Assembly (NCBI GenBank): GCA_009924735.1
Contig: RFQZ01000030.1
Span: 1 to 33,534, forward strand
DNA length: 33,534 nucleotides
Direction: 5' to 3'
Source of the DNA: Flavobacteriia bacterium
Lineage (GTDB): Bacteria; Bacteroidota; Bacteroidia; Flavobacteriales_D; Crocinitomicaceae
Both the position numbers and the translations under genes were made by a program. Shown in pieces: positions 1 to 7,556 of the stretch (position 1 is its first letter; each line of letters opens with the position of its first letter). The notes below the pieces were generated by a model. It saw nothing but the letters and a program-made list of their open reading frames with translations. It made no database searches and had not been told where the DNA came from.

Positions 1-284
1 TCCTCCCTTGAGGGAGGATTAAGGAGGGTGACAATAGAACAAGTAATTAAATGACTATCACTCAGAGGGAGTCTGATACCATTGAGAGTCACCTCCCTTT
101 ATCCCTCCTCGAGGAGGGAAACAAAACGCTTCCGCTTCATAAAAAACTACCTCCTCCCTTGAGGGAGGATTAAGGAGGGTGACAATAGAACAAGTAATTA
201 AATGACTATCACTTAGAGGGAGTCTGATGCTATTGAGAGTCATCAGACCTTTATCCCTCCTCTAGAAGGAAACAAAACGCTTCC
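1..284. repeat. Two tandem MITE/REP-like palindromic repeat units
   Basis: Two near-identical units run at 1-133 and 152-284, an offset of 151 bases. Each begins with an inner palindrome (TCCTCCCT, TG, AGGGAGGA) inside a roughly 32-base terminal arm ending in GGGTGAC. In copy 1 the opposite arm at 88-119 is its imperfect inverted complement, starting GTCACC and ending in a second palindrome around CGAG. In copy 2 the right arm (239-270) has decayed, but a new small inverted repeat, TCTGATG with CATCAGA, is present. Each unit ends in ACAAAACGCTTCC or a near match. The interior has no convincing protein. This is a non-autonomous repeat of MITE or REP type; no transposase lies nearby. The left end may continue beyond the window. 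Confidence 0.75.
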
Positions 285-368
285 TCACCTAATCGCCTAG
301 TCGAAGAAAGGGGAAGACTGAAATAATCTCCCAACATCTCAATCCCCATAATTCCTTACCTTTGACCT
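285..368 (+). promoter_or_regulatory. Promoter region of the SDR gene, TAnnTTTG at 357-364
   Basis: The sequence TACCTTTG at 357-364 matches the Bacteroidota -7 element TAnnTTTG. It ends four bases before the ATG at 369, so transcription would begin at or next to the start codon. No clear -33 TTTG is seen at the expected distance. The rest of 285-356 shows nothing recognisable beyond the tail of the repeat. Confidence 0.55.
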
Positions 369-1157
369 ATGCTTTCCTATCATAATAAAGTTGTTTGGAT
401 TACCGGGGCCTCATCTGGAATTGGGGCTTCCCTGGCAAAAGGGTTTGCTTCTCTTGGCGCAACCTGTGTGCTTTCCTCCAGAAATGAGAAGCAACTGGAT
501 TGGGTAAGGAATCAGTTGGCACATCCTGAGCGACATCTTGTTTTGCCATTGGACCTCACGGCATCGGATACATTTCCTGACGCCGTTGGGTTTGTATTGA
601 ATGCTTTTGGGCGAATTGATGTACTTGTAAACAACGGTGGGGTAAGCCAAAGGTCCCTTGCAGCTGAAACTTCATTGGCTGTGGATCATCAATTGATGGA
701 GGTGAACTTTTTTGGTCCCGTGGCGCTTACAAAAGCAGTGCTTCCCTACTTGCGAAAAAGCGAAGGTCAAATTATTGTCATAAGCAGCATTGCAGGCAAG
801 TTTGGTTTTTTCTTAAGGTCTACCTATGCCGCGGCAAAACATGCCTTGCACGGATTTTTTGAAAGTTTAGCCTTGGAGGAGGAAGGAAAGGTTCGTGTGA
901 CCATTGCTTGTCCAGGAAAAATCAATACGCCTATTTCCATGAGTGCCTTAAATGAGAATGGAGAGAAGCATAATGCAATGGATGATAACCAGTCGACCGG
1001 AATGGATGTCGATGTGTGTGCACATAAAATTATCCGCGCAGCGAGGAAAAACCGCCGTGAGGTTCTGATTGGAAAAAAGGAAATAATCCCCGTATATCTT
1101 AAACGATATTTTCCTTACATGTTTTGGCGAATCATTCGCAATCAAAAAGCTGTCTAG
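369..1157 (+). CDS. Short-chain dehydrogenase/reductase (SDR family oxidoreductase)
   Basis: This is a 262-residue classical SDR, a cytosolic NAD(P)(H)-dependent oxidoreductase. The Rossmann glycine motif TGASSGIG is at residues 12-19, NNGG (a variant of the usual NNAG) at 88-91, Asn113, Ser139 or Ser140, and the catalytic YAAAK at Tyr153 to Lys157, followed by the PGKINTPI loop near 183. Length is normal for the family and most like the DHRS7-type subgroup. The substrate cannot be told from sequence. The ATG is supported by the -7 element four bases upstream. The gene stops inside the palindrome CTAG (1154-1157), which also gives the stop of the convergent hydrolase gene. Confidence 0.9.
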   Translation: MLSYHNKVVWITGASSGIGASLAKGFASLGATCVLSSRNEKQLDWVRNQLAHPERHLVLPLDLTASDTFPDAVGFVLNAFGRIDVLVNNGGVSQRSLAAETSLAVDHQLMEVNFFGPVALTKAVLPYLRKSEGQIIVISSIAGKFGFFLRSTYAAAKHALHGFFESLALEEEGKVRVTIACPGKINTPISMSALNENGEKHNAMDDNQSTGMDVDVCAHKIIRAARKNRREVLIGKKEIIPVYLKRYFPYMFWRIIRNQKAV

Positions 1158-1780
1158 GCTAACACCTTCTTAAGGACAGCAGGGTCAAGGTTGTGCGCTC
1201 CTTCGAAAACATGCGTTTCAAAACCAAGATTGACATGGTTCGATAGCAGTTCTTGCTGAACCGATTCTGCTGCGAAGTAGGGATCCTTCTTCCCAAGTAC
1301 AAATTTCTTTGTGATTTGAAGGTGCTGGAAATCCGTAGGCGAAAGGTCAGGGGGGAATACAGCGGCCCATAGAATTAGGTTGTGGAACATTTGTGGAGAT
1401 GATTGAACCCACCTTGCAGCCGTCGCGCCGCCTTGTGAAAAACCAAGTAAACTTATTTTGTCAAAGCTATGTTTTGAAGTGAAATCCAACATTAAGGCAT
1501 TGAGCCAGGCAAGGTTGTTTTCAATGTCCAATTCACGCGCCTCCTTTGTCATCCAACTGGCACCTACACGACCACTTGATCCTTCTAAATAAAAACGATG
1601 TGGTCCCTCTGGAGCAAGCACAAAAAGAGTGGGGGAAAGGCTTTTGAATTTTTGAATAAAGTACGCTGCCAATTGCCCGTAGCCATGTAGGGCGATGACA
1701 AGGTGATTGCAATCTTCAGGGTTTCTATCTTGTAAAGTGAAATAGCGTAGTTGCTGCGGATGGGCGAAGTTATTTTCCAT
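1154..1780 (-). CDS. Alpha/beta hydrolase, phospholipase/carboxylesterase family
   Basis: The 208-residue protein has the fold and size of the YpfH/acyl-protein-thioesterase type serine esterases. The oxyanion-region motif LHGYGQ is at 31-36, the nucleophile elbow GFSQGG puts Ser at 115, the acidic residue is probably Asp166 in GKKDPYF, and the base His196 in EGAHNLD, so the triad is complete. There is no signal peptide, so it is probably cytosolic. The substrate is unknown; small carboxylic or thioesters are usual for the family. Its ATG has TAATTTTG (minus strand, 1796-1789) eight bases upstream. It converges with the SDR gene with a four-base overlap and diverges from the next gene across only 29 bases. 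Confidence 0.85.
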   Translation of the reverse strand: MENNFAHPQQLRYFTLQDRNPEDCNHLVIALHGYGQLAAYFIQKFKSLSPTLFVLAPEGPHRFYLEGSSGRVGASWMTKEARELDIENNLAWLNALMLDFTSKHSFDKISLLGFSQGGATAARWVQSSPQMFHNLILWAAVFPPDLSPTDFQHLQITKKFVLGKKDPYFAAESVQQELLSNHVNLGFETHVFEGAHNLDPAVLKKVLA

Positions 1781-1788
1781 TTATAAAT

Positions 1789-1805
1789 CAAAATTAGTAA
1801 TATTG
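1789..1805. promoter_or_regulatory. Abutting divergent promoter elements
   Basis: Between the two divergent start codons at 1780 (minus) and 1810 (plus) lie two -7-type elements with one base between them. TAATTTTG on the minus strand (1796-1789) is an exact TAnnTTTG; TAATATTG on the plus strand (1798-1805) has one mismatch. Each sits four to eight bases from its start codon. The two RNA polymerase footprints would overlap. Confidence 0.5.
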
Positions 1806-1809
1806 CGGG

Positions 1810-2328
1810 GTGTTAAAGCGAATTTTTTCTTGGTTTTTACTTTTGCTCGTGTTGCAAACCTTGTGCATAGGTTTGTGGCATACGGTACAAACCCGCCATT
1901 GGAAAGAAAGTATTGAACGTAAAATTCGTAAGGGAATCTCGAACCATCAAGCCACACAGATTTTCTTTTCGGATGTTGATTTTTTAAACCTGGATTGGCG
2001 CGAAAATAAAAAGGAATTTGTGCTGGACGACCATTTCTATGATGTCATTTCCATTCAAAAAGTCTACGGAGGAAAAGTGGTAAAATGTTTGGATGACAAG
2101 GAAGAAAAAAGAAGGGTAGAGGCCTATATGAAAATCCATAAAGACGAAAATTCGGGCGGTGCACATTGGATCCGGTTGAGCTTGGGGTTTTTTCAATACT
2201 TGCCCGTACGTCCTTTGAAAATAACATGGGTTTCAATTCAAGCGCAAGCACAAAAAAATAAAGTTTTGTATTCTTTTTCCATAAAGGATTTTCATTCTAA
2301 AATCCCATCCCCACCCCCCAATGTTTAA
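1810..2328 (+). CDS. Membrane-anchored protein of unknown function
   Basis: I do not recognise this 172-residue protein. It has a strongly hydrophobic N-terminal stretch at about residues 5-23, read as a signal anchor or uncleaved signal, followed by a soluble, lysine-rich mixed alpha/beta region with no motif I can name. No cysteine follows the hydrophobic stretch in a lipobox pattern. The start is a GTG at 1810; no ATG lies near the N-terminus. The choice is supported because the hydrophobic segment starts at once and a near-consensus -7 element (TAATATTG, 1798-1805) ends four bases upstream, the same spacing seen at other genes here. It probably faces the periplasm. Confidence 0.65.
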   Translation: MLKRIFSWFLLLLVLQTLCIGLWHTVQTRHWKESIERKIRKGISNHQATQIFFSDVDFLNLDWRENKKEFVLDDHFYDVISIQKVYGGKVVKCLDDKEEKRRVEAYMKIHKDENSGGAHWIRLSLGFFQYLPVRPLKITWVSIQAQAQKNKVLYSFSIKDFHSKIPSPPPNV

Positions 2329-2378
2329 TTCCCGTTATCCTCGACGTTAAAAAAAGTATTAAACAAAATTAATTTATC

Positions 2379-4790
2379 ATGAAAAAGATTTATTTGGCCA
2401 TTATAGGCCTATTTGTAGCCTTGGCTACCCAAGGGTTTTATGCCCAAAAATTGTATATTATCGATCAAAATACTTTATCTCCCATCAAAGGTGCCCAGGT
2501 TTTTGATTGTTCAGGAAAAACCAAAAACGCATTAAATCAAACCGGTGTGGATGGTTATGTTACCTTGAAAGAATACCAAGAATGTTATGTTGTAAAAGCG
2601 GAGGGATATCTTTCACGCAACATCTCTGCAGCAGAAATCAAAGAGAATGCTGGTAAGTTTTCATTGTTTCCAAATGCTCATTCCGTTGACGAAGTGGTGG
2701 TTTCTGCAAGTAAATTCAATGAAAAAAGAAAGGACGTGGTCCAAAAAATCCAAGTAATTTCAAGTCAAGAATTGTCGTTGCAAAACCAATCTTCAACCGC
2801 GGACGTTTTGGCGAATTCAGGCAATGTCTTTGTCCAAAAAAGCCAATTGGGTGGAGGGAGTCCCATTATACGTGGCTTTGAGACAAATAAAGTGTTGATG
2901 GTGATCGATGGCATTCGTTTGAATAATGCGATTTATCGTGGGGGACACCTTCAAAATGTTATCACGATGGACAATGGTATTATGGATCGTGTGGAAGTTG
3001 TATTCGGACCCGGCTCTGTTGTTTACGGTTCGGATGCCATTGGCGGAGTTATGCATTTCACTACCAAAAACCCAACCCTGAGCACCTCAGATAAAAGCTT
3101 GGTTAAGGGAAGCGGGTTTATGAGGTATATGAGTGCGGTAAATGGATATGCTGCCCATGCAGATGTATCTGTGGGTACAAGACGATTTGGTTCCTTGACT
3201 TCTTTTACCTATTCCAATTATGGAGATTTAAGACAAGGATCGAAAAGAGCAGATTTCGTGGGTAATTTTGGCATCCGCCCTTGGTCTGTAGAACGCATCA
3301 ATGGTGTGGATTCCATGGTAATGAATTCCGATACAAACCTACAACTCGGGTCAGGTTATTCCCAATACGATGTATTGCAAAAATTCACCTTTCTTCAAAA
3401 GCCAGGTGTGTTGCATAAAGTGAATTTACAACTTTCGAATTCAAGTAACATTGATCGGTACGACCGCCTAACACAGACAAGTTCGGGTAAGCCAAAGTTT
3501 GGAGAATGGTATTATGGACCACAGTTCAGGTTATTGGGAGCTTATTCTTTGGAATTGAGCAATGCCACCAAATTATACGATGGCGCTCGTTTTACCATCG
3601 GGTATCAATCCATTGAGGAAAGCAGGATGGACCGAAGATATAAGAAGGATTTCTTGAACCATAGAATTGAAAATGTCGACGTGTTTACGCTGAATGCGGA
3701 TTTGATGAAGCGAAAAGGAAAACATGAGTTTCGTTATGGTATCGATGCCTGGTACAACAAAGTCACTTCAACCGCTTTTGTAGAGAATATCGTTGCAGAT
3801 ACTACAGCTCCTTTGGATACAAGGTTTCCTGATGGAGGGTCAAACATGATGTCTGCCGCAGTGTATGCAACGCATACTTGGGAGATCAATGATAAATTGA
3901 TTTTGAATGATGGTTTAAGGGCCTCTTATGTAAGTTTGAATGCTGCGTTTGAAGACAAGACTTTCTTTCCTTTCCCTTTTGATGACATCAGTCAAAAACA
4001 CATGGCATTGAATGGAAACCTAGGTTTGATTTATGTGCCTAGCAAAAATTGGAGAATGACCTTGAATGGTTCTACGGCTTTCCGTGCGCCAAATGTAGAT
4101 GACATGACAAAGGTTTTTGAAAGTGTACAAGGTTCTGTAGTGGTACCTAACCCCAACCTTAAGGCAGAATACGCTTACAATGGTGAGTTCGGCGTGAGTC
4201 GAGTGTTAACAGAAGGTTTGACCTTGCAAGCAACGGCCTACTATACTTTGTTGAAAAATGCTTTGACCGTTCGTCAAGGTACTTTTAACGGCCAAGATTC
4301 AATTGTGTATGACGGTCAATTGAGTCAGGTGATGACAACGACCAATGCGGGTAAAGCCTATGTATTTGGTTTTGAAGCCATGTTGTCTGGGAAATTGAAT
4401 GATCATTTAAGTATGATGGCAACGGTGAATTACACCAAAGGTAGAAATGTAACTGATTCCATTCCTTTAGACCATATCCCTCCCGTTTTTGGAAAGGTAA
4501 GCATGGTGTATTCTGTGGGGAAATTGCGCACAGAGTTGTTTGTGAATTATTCCGGATGGAAGAGGTTGGCGGATTATAACATGGCAGGGGAAGATAATTT
4601 CCCGTATGCCACGGTTTATGGAATGCCTTCTTGGTACACCTTGAATGCACGTGTGAATTACAACCTTACACGTCAAATTGGTTTGCAAGTGGCATGTGAG
4701 AACATCCTTGATCAAAATTATCGAAACTATGCGTCGAACATTTCTGCACCCGGAAGAAACTTCATTCTTACGTTGAGAGGGAATTTCTAA
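2379..4790 (+). CDS. TonB-dependent outer-membrane receptor
   Basis: This is an 803-residue TonB-dependent receptor for high-affinity uptake across the outer membrane. Residues 1-22 form a signal peptide ending in FYAQ. Residues 24-95 resemble the carboxypeptidase-regulatory-like domain common on Bacteroidota receptors. The plug follows at about 103-230 with DEVVVSASK, RGFETNKVLMVIDGIR and VVFGPGSVVYGSDAIGG. The rest is a beta-barrel ending in a terminal aromatic (Phe803). The barrel carries FRAP at 568-571 and NPNL at 591-594, the signature pair of the haem/haemoglobin receptor subfamily, but no histidine lies between them. No substrate-binding SusD partner or haem gene is next to it, so the ligand is open. 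It is followed by a strong terminator. Confidence 0.9.
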   Translation: MKKIYLAIIGLFVALATQGFYAQKLYIIDQNTLSPIKGAQVFDCSGKTKNALNQTGVDGYVTLKEYQECYVVKAEGYLSRNISAAEIKENAGKFSLFPNAHSVDEVVVSASKFNEKRKDVVQKIQVISSQELSLQNQSSTADVLANSGNVFVQKSQLGGGSPIIRGFETNKVLMVIDGIRLNNAIYRGGHLQNVITMDNGIMDRVEVVFGPGSVVYGSDAIGGVMHFTTKNPTLSTSDKSLVKGSGFMRYMSAVNGYAAHADVSVGTRRFGSLTSFTYSNYGDLRQGSKRADFVGNFGIRPWSVERINGVDSMVMNSDTNLQLGSGYSQYDVLQKFTFLQKPGVLHKVNLQLSNSSNIDRYDRLTQTSSGKPKFGEWYYGPQFRLLGAYSLELSNATKLYDGARFTIGYQSIEESRMDRRYKKDFLNHRIENVDVFTLNADLMKRKGKHEFRYGIDAWYNKVTSTAFVENIVADTTAPLDTRFPDGGSNMMSAAVYATHTWEINDKLILNDGLRASYVSLNAAFEDKTFFPFPFDDISQKHMALNGNLGLIYVPSKNWRMTLNGSTAFRAPNVDDMTKVFESVQGSVVVPNPNLKAEYAYNGEFGVSRVLTEGLTLQATAYYTLLKNALTVRQGTFNGQDSIVYDGQLSQVMTTTNAGKAYVFGFEAMLSGKLNDHLSMMATVNYTKGRNVTDSIPLDHIPPVFGKVSMVYSVGKLRTELFVNYSGWKRLADYNMAGEDNFPYATVYGMPSWYTLNARVNYNLTRQIGLQVACENILDQNYRNYASNISAPGRNFILTLRGNF

Positions 4791-4810
4791 AAGAAAGCAG
4801 TTAAGAGGTT

Positions 4811-4837
4811 AAGCGAGGGGAAACCCTCGCTTTTTTT
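4811..4837 (+). terminator. Rho-independent terminator of the TonB receptor gene
   Basis: A nine-base-pair stem, AAGCGAGGG (4811-4819) with CCCTCGCTT (4824-4832), closes a GAAA tetraloop and runs into a T tract ending at 4837. It lies 20 bases past the receptor's stop. The minus-strand side lacks a T tract, so it acts on plus-strand transcripts only. Confidence 0.9.
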
Positions 4838-4866
4838 GTCAAATCCCAAGAAGTGGAATCAGTACT

Positions 4867-5589
4867 TCAATGGTGATTTAATTTCTTCATCCTCATCCGC
4901 TTGATTTTTCGCTTGAATTTTTGAGCGAAGGTTAAGGTTGTGTCGATGGAAACTTCTTCAAAGGGCCGCTTGGTTCGAAGGACAAACCATTGGTATTCAT
5001 CGTGGTGCCACAAACCATATTTCTCGTAAGTCATTAATTCTAATCCGGCATCATCCAGTTGTTGAATTAAGGAGGCAAACGGAACCGGTTGGTCTATCAC
5101 TTGCAAGGTATCTGCCTCCAAAGCGATGTCATGAGCGATATAGTCTGGGTTTGGTAGGTTAATTACGAATTGTGAGTTAAGTCCCATAACCTGGGAGATT
5201 CGTTTGAATAAGGACGCATGCAATTCAAGCGGAATATGTTCAAGTACATCAATTAAGGTAATGAAATCCGGATTGTTTAACGGAGTTTCGAATGCGGTAA
5301 TGTCTTGCGTACTGAAGGTAATGTTCGCTGCGCCAAATTTCGCTTTTCCATATTCAATAGATGCCGCGCTAATATCGATTGCATGAATTTTCCCTTGGTT
5401 CACAGTTCGTTTTAAGAGCGAAGTCATCATTCCAATACCACATCCCAACTCGAGCACTGAACTTTGATTAGATAAGCCAAGCGCTCTCATTCGTTCATAT
5501 ACGCCAAAGATCCGGTCGTTTATGCCTGTAACCCCTTGCTGTTCAACAAAGGCATCGTAAAAACCAATTACTTCATCGTTTGATTTCAT
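4867..5589 (-). CDS. Class I SAM-dependent methyltransferase
   Basis: The 240-residue protein has a Rossmann methyltransferase core: motif I VLELGCGIG at 45-53, the acidic residue after strand 2 in AIDIS (Asp72), TQDI near 95-98 and DVLEHIP at 114-120. The C-terminal third carries extra residues and ends in a very basic tail (FKRKIKRMRMKK) that could contact nucleic acid or the membrane. The substrate is unknown; this UbiE/COQ5-like fold methylates many small molecules. The ATG follows directly on the TAA of the DUF4870 gene with no base between, so the two are probably translationally coupled. It is the last gene of the cmk operon. Confidence 0.8.
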   Translation of the reverse strand: MKSNDEVIGFYDAFVEQQGVTGINDRIFGVYERMRALGLSNQSSVLELGCGIGMMTSLLKRTVNQGKIHAIDISAASIEYGKAKFGAANITFSTQDITAFETPLNNPDFITLIDVLEHIPLELHASLFKRISQVMGLNSQFVINLPNPDYIAHDIALEADTLQVIDQPVPFASLIQQLDDAGLELMTYEKYGLWHHDEYQWFVLRTKRPFEEVSIDTTLTFAQKFKRKIKRMRMKKLNHH

Positions 5590-6069
5590 TTACGATTTAA
5601 AAAATTTGATCGTAAGTGGATAGGTTCCTACCTGTCCTTTGTTGGCTTTGATGCCCGCGAGAATGATAACAATTGAATGTCCAATCACCAAAATAGACAA
5701 TAGAATTAACCAAATTACCAAAAGAAGTATAGGTATCCACGCACGGGAATCTAATCCGCTTCCTTGACTGTCTTCCGCCATTGTGATGAGCATGATAAAA
5801 CCAACAAGATAAAGAATTCCCATACCGATGATGTAGATCACAAACGTCAACATGAAATTCAAGATTTGCTTGCCGTTTTTATCAATGAGTTCATTCTCCT
5901 CTTTGAATTGCGCCCACATGGCAATGGGTAGAATCCATCCGGCCATAGGGACAATCATGGAAGCAAATTGGCTTATGTGCATCAACATTAAAAAGGTATT
6001 GAATTCCATGTTCCAGGGACGGAAAGGGGCTTTTTTTTTCGGAATTCCGTAAGGTTGAATGTCTTCCAT
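5590..6069 (-). CDS. DUF4870 domain membrane protein
   Basis: The 159-residue integral membrane protein matches the DUF4870 pattern: a hydrophobic segment with HISQFASMIVPMAGWI near 31-46, a loop with the conserved run DKNGKQILNF at about 63-72, then two further hydrophobic stretches near 73-97 and 110-141, the last broken by GHS. Three to four helices are likely. The family is widespread in bacteria and has no firmly assigned function; it is distantly related to Tic20-like proteins. It sits between a lipoprotein gene (4 bases upstream) and the methyltransferase (0 bases downstream), so the three are co-transcribed. Confidence 0.8.
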   Translation of the reverse strand: MEDIQPYGIPKKKAPFRPWNMEFNTFLMLMHISQFASMIVPMAGWILPIAMWAQFKEENELIDKNGKQILNFMLTFVIYIIGMGILYLVGFIMLITMAEDSQGSGLDSRAWIPILLLVIWLILLSILVIGHSIVIILAGIKANKGQVGTYPLTIKFFKS

Positions 6070-6073
6070 GTGA

Positions 6074-6838
6074 TTATTTTTGGGTTACGTAGGTTTGTTT
6101 TGCAGGGAGGTAGAAAAATTCGTAGCGTTTTTTACCCGTGTTTTTGAGGGTGGGTATTGCAATGTTGAAATTAGAAACCGTATCACCCAAAGTTACCATG
6201 GCTTCATAGATCAGAATGTTCTTGCGAGGATTTGATGCGGTGGAAAGGTACTGAAAGCCATTTGCCTTGCAGTTTGCTTGTCCAAGGTTTTCAAAAAGTG
6301 GCCATTCAAAATAACGTACCGGGCTATGGTTTGTAACCGTGAAAAAAGCCTTGTAGGCAGAGTTTCTTACCCTGTAGGTAACCAAGATGTCTTTGTATTG
6401 TGTTGATGTGATGTCTTCAAAATGAATTTCCAGTGGGAGCATAGGGGAGGAAGGTACCACAATTGGTGGAGAAATTAAATCCAAACTACCGTCATAAAAG
6501 AAGAAAAAGTTATGGTTTCCCATAAAACCAATTTCCGCTTGTTTGGAAGGGTTGGCACTTTGTGCAGCTGTTTTTAATGCGTTTTCATATCGATTCACCG
6601 TAATGATGGCGTCCATTTTATCATCCCCATCTAAATTTGCCTTGTAAATCTTCAAGCCGTAGTTTTCCGTTCCTAAGATTTGTAGCTGTGCTTCAACATG
6701 TCGTTTCGCATACGTTTCAAGGCTTCCATTGGATCCTTTTTCAGGTTCTGCGATTTCGGTGTCCAACGGTTCGTTTTCATTTCCACCACACGCGGTGAGC
6801 ATCATTGCGCTTACAAGTATGAAAAAATATTTATGCAT
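6074..6838 (-). CDS. Predicted lipoprotein of unknown function
   Basis: The 254-residue protein begins with a type II signal peptide: a hydrophobic run, then LTAC, with the lipidated cysteine at residue 17. The mature protein starts CGGNENEPLDTE, an acidic linker. Acidic residues close to the lipidated cysteine resemble the surface-export signals of some Bacteroidota lipoproteins, so surface display is possible but unproven. The body has several Asp/Asn-rich turns, such as NLDGDDKMDAIITV near 69-82, similar to the repeat in integrin-like or VCBS-type proteins, but only once. I cannot assign a function. Its ATG overlaps the end of cmk by eight bases, giving translational coupling. Confidence 0.75.
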   Translation of the reverse strand: MHKYFFILVSAMMLTACGGNENEPLDTEIAEPEKGSNGSLETYAKRHVEAQLQILGTENYGLKIYKANLDGDDKMDAIITVNRYENALKTAAQSANPSKQAEIGFMGNHNFFFFYDGSLDLISPPIVVPSSPMLPLEIHFEDITSTQYKDILVTYRVRNSAYKAFFTVTNHSPVRYFEWPLFENLGQANCKANGFQYLSTASNPRKNILIYEAMVTLGDTVSNFNIAIPTLKNTGKKRYEFFYLPAKQTYVTQK

Positions 6839-7532
6839 TCTCTAAGATTATTGATACCCAATCCAGTGCTTTTTGAAGTTGTGTTTCACGATCCATATTG
6901 CTGTTGTCTAAAAACTTTGCGTCTGGTGCTTGTTTCAGTGGACTGGTTTCCCTTTGCGTATCCATTTCGTCTCTGTTCCTTAGGTTATTGGCAACTTCAT
7001 AGGCATCTATGTCTACACCTTTTGCAGACAGTTCCTTGTGCCTTCGTTCCGCGCGGATTTCAAGGTCGGCGGTGACAAATATTTTCAATTCTGCGTTCGG
7101 AAAAACGACCGTTCCAATGTCTCGACCGTCCATTACAATGCCGCCGTTGGTTCCCATGGCTTGCTGCAAGGCAACCAGTTTTGTACGAACAGCAGGAAGC
7201 GTGGCTATGACAGAGACAAAATGAGAAACTAGGGGATTACGGATTTCTGCGGTTACATCGACACCATTCAGTAACATGGTGAAGGCTTTGTCGCTTTGAG
7301 AATGAATGAATTTGATTTCAATATCAGGCAATGCCGAAAGAAGCGCTTCCGTATTTAACGTTTCGTCGACAAAAAATCCGTTTTGAATGGCGTACAAGGT
7401 AACGCCTCGGTACATTGCACCGGAATCAATAAATACATAGCCCAAAGTTTTTGCGAGGTCCTTTGCCAATGTGCTTTTACCACTTGAGGAAAATCCATCA
7501 ATGGCTATGGTGATTTTTCTTTTGGAAGTCAT
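6831..7532 (-). CDS. cmk: Cytidylate kinase (CMP/dCMP kinase)
   Basis: Cmk phosphorylates CMP and dCMP with ATP to the diphosphates in pyrimidine nucleotide salvage and synthesis; it is cytosolic. With the start used here it has 233 residues, normal for the family. The P-loop GFSSSGKST is at 13-21, IDSGAMYRG at 35-43, and DGRDIGTVVFP and RDEMDTQRETSP mark the CMP-binding and lid regions. An upstream in-frame ATG at 7550 would add six residues, but TATTTTTG (minus strand, 7545-7538), a perfect TAnnTTTG, lies within that stretch and ends five bases before the 7532 ATG, so 7532 is preferred. It heads a four-gene operon with the lipoprotein, DUF4870 and methyltransferase genes. Confidence 0.92.
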   Translation of the reverse strand: MTSKRKITIAIDGFSSSGKSTLAKDLAKTLGYVFIDSGAMYRGVTLYAIQNGFFVDETLNTEALLSALPDIEIKFIHSQSDKAFTMLLNGVDVTAEIRNPLVSHFVSVIATLPAVRTKLVALQQAMGTNGGIVMDGRDIGTVVFPNAELKIFVTADLEIRAERRHKELSAKGVDIDAYEVANNLRNRDEMDTQRETSPLKQAPDAKFLDNSNMDRETQLQKALDWVSIILENA

Positions 7533-7537
7533 CGCAT

Positions 7538-7545
7538 CAAAAATA
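7538..7545 (-). promoter_or_regulatory. Predicted cmk promoter -7 element
   Basis: TATTTTTG on the minus strand matches TAnnTTTG and ends five bases before the cmk ATG at 7532. It lies in the short gap after the uvrA stop (7557-7559), so the cmk operon probably has its own start as well as read-through from uvrA. Confidence 0.5.
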
Positions 7546-7556
7546 ATCAAATGTCC

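Noticed and set aside
169..183. AAGGAGGG looking like a strong Shine-Dalgarno site
   Set aside because: It is part of the repeat arm and no gene starts behind it; the genes in the window show almost no such sites.
58..243. Minus-strand open frame of 61 residues across the repeats
   Set aside because: It spans two copies of a palindromic repeat and reads as low-complexity translation of that repeat.
1..284. A CRISPR-like array
   Set aside because: Only two units, each over 130 bases, with internal palindromes and almost identical interiors; no short repeats with unique spacers and no cas genes.
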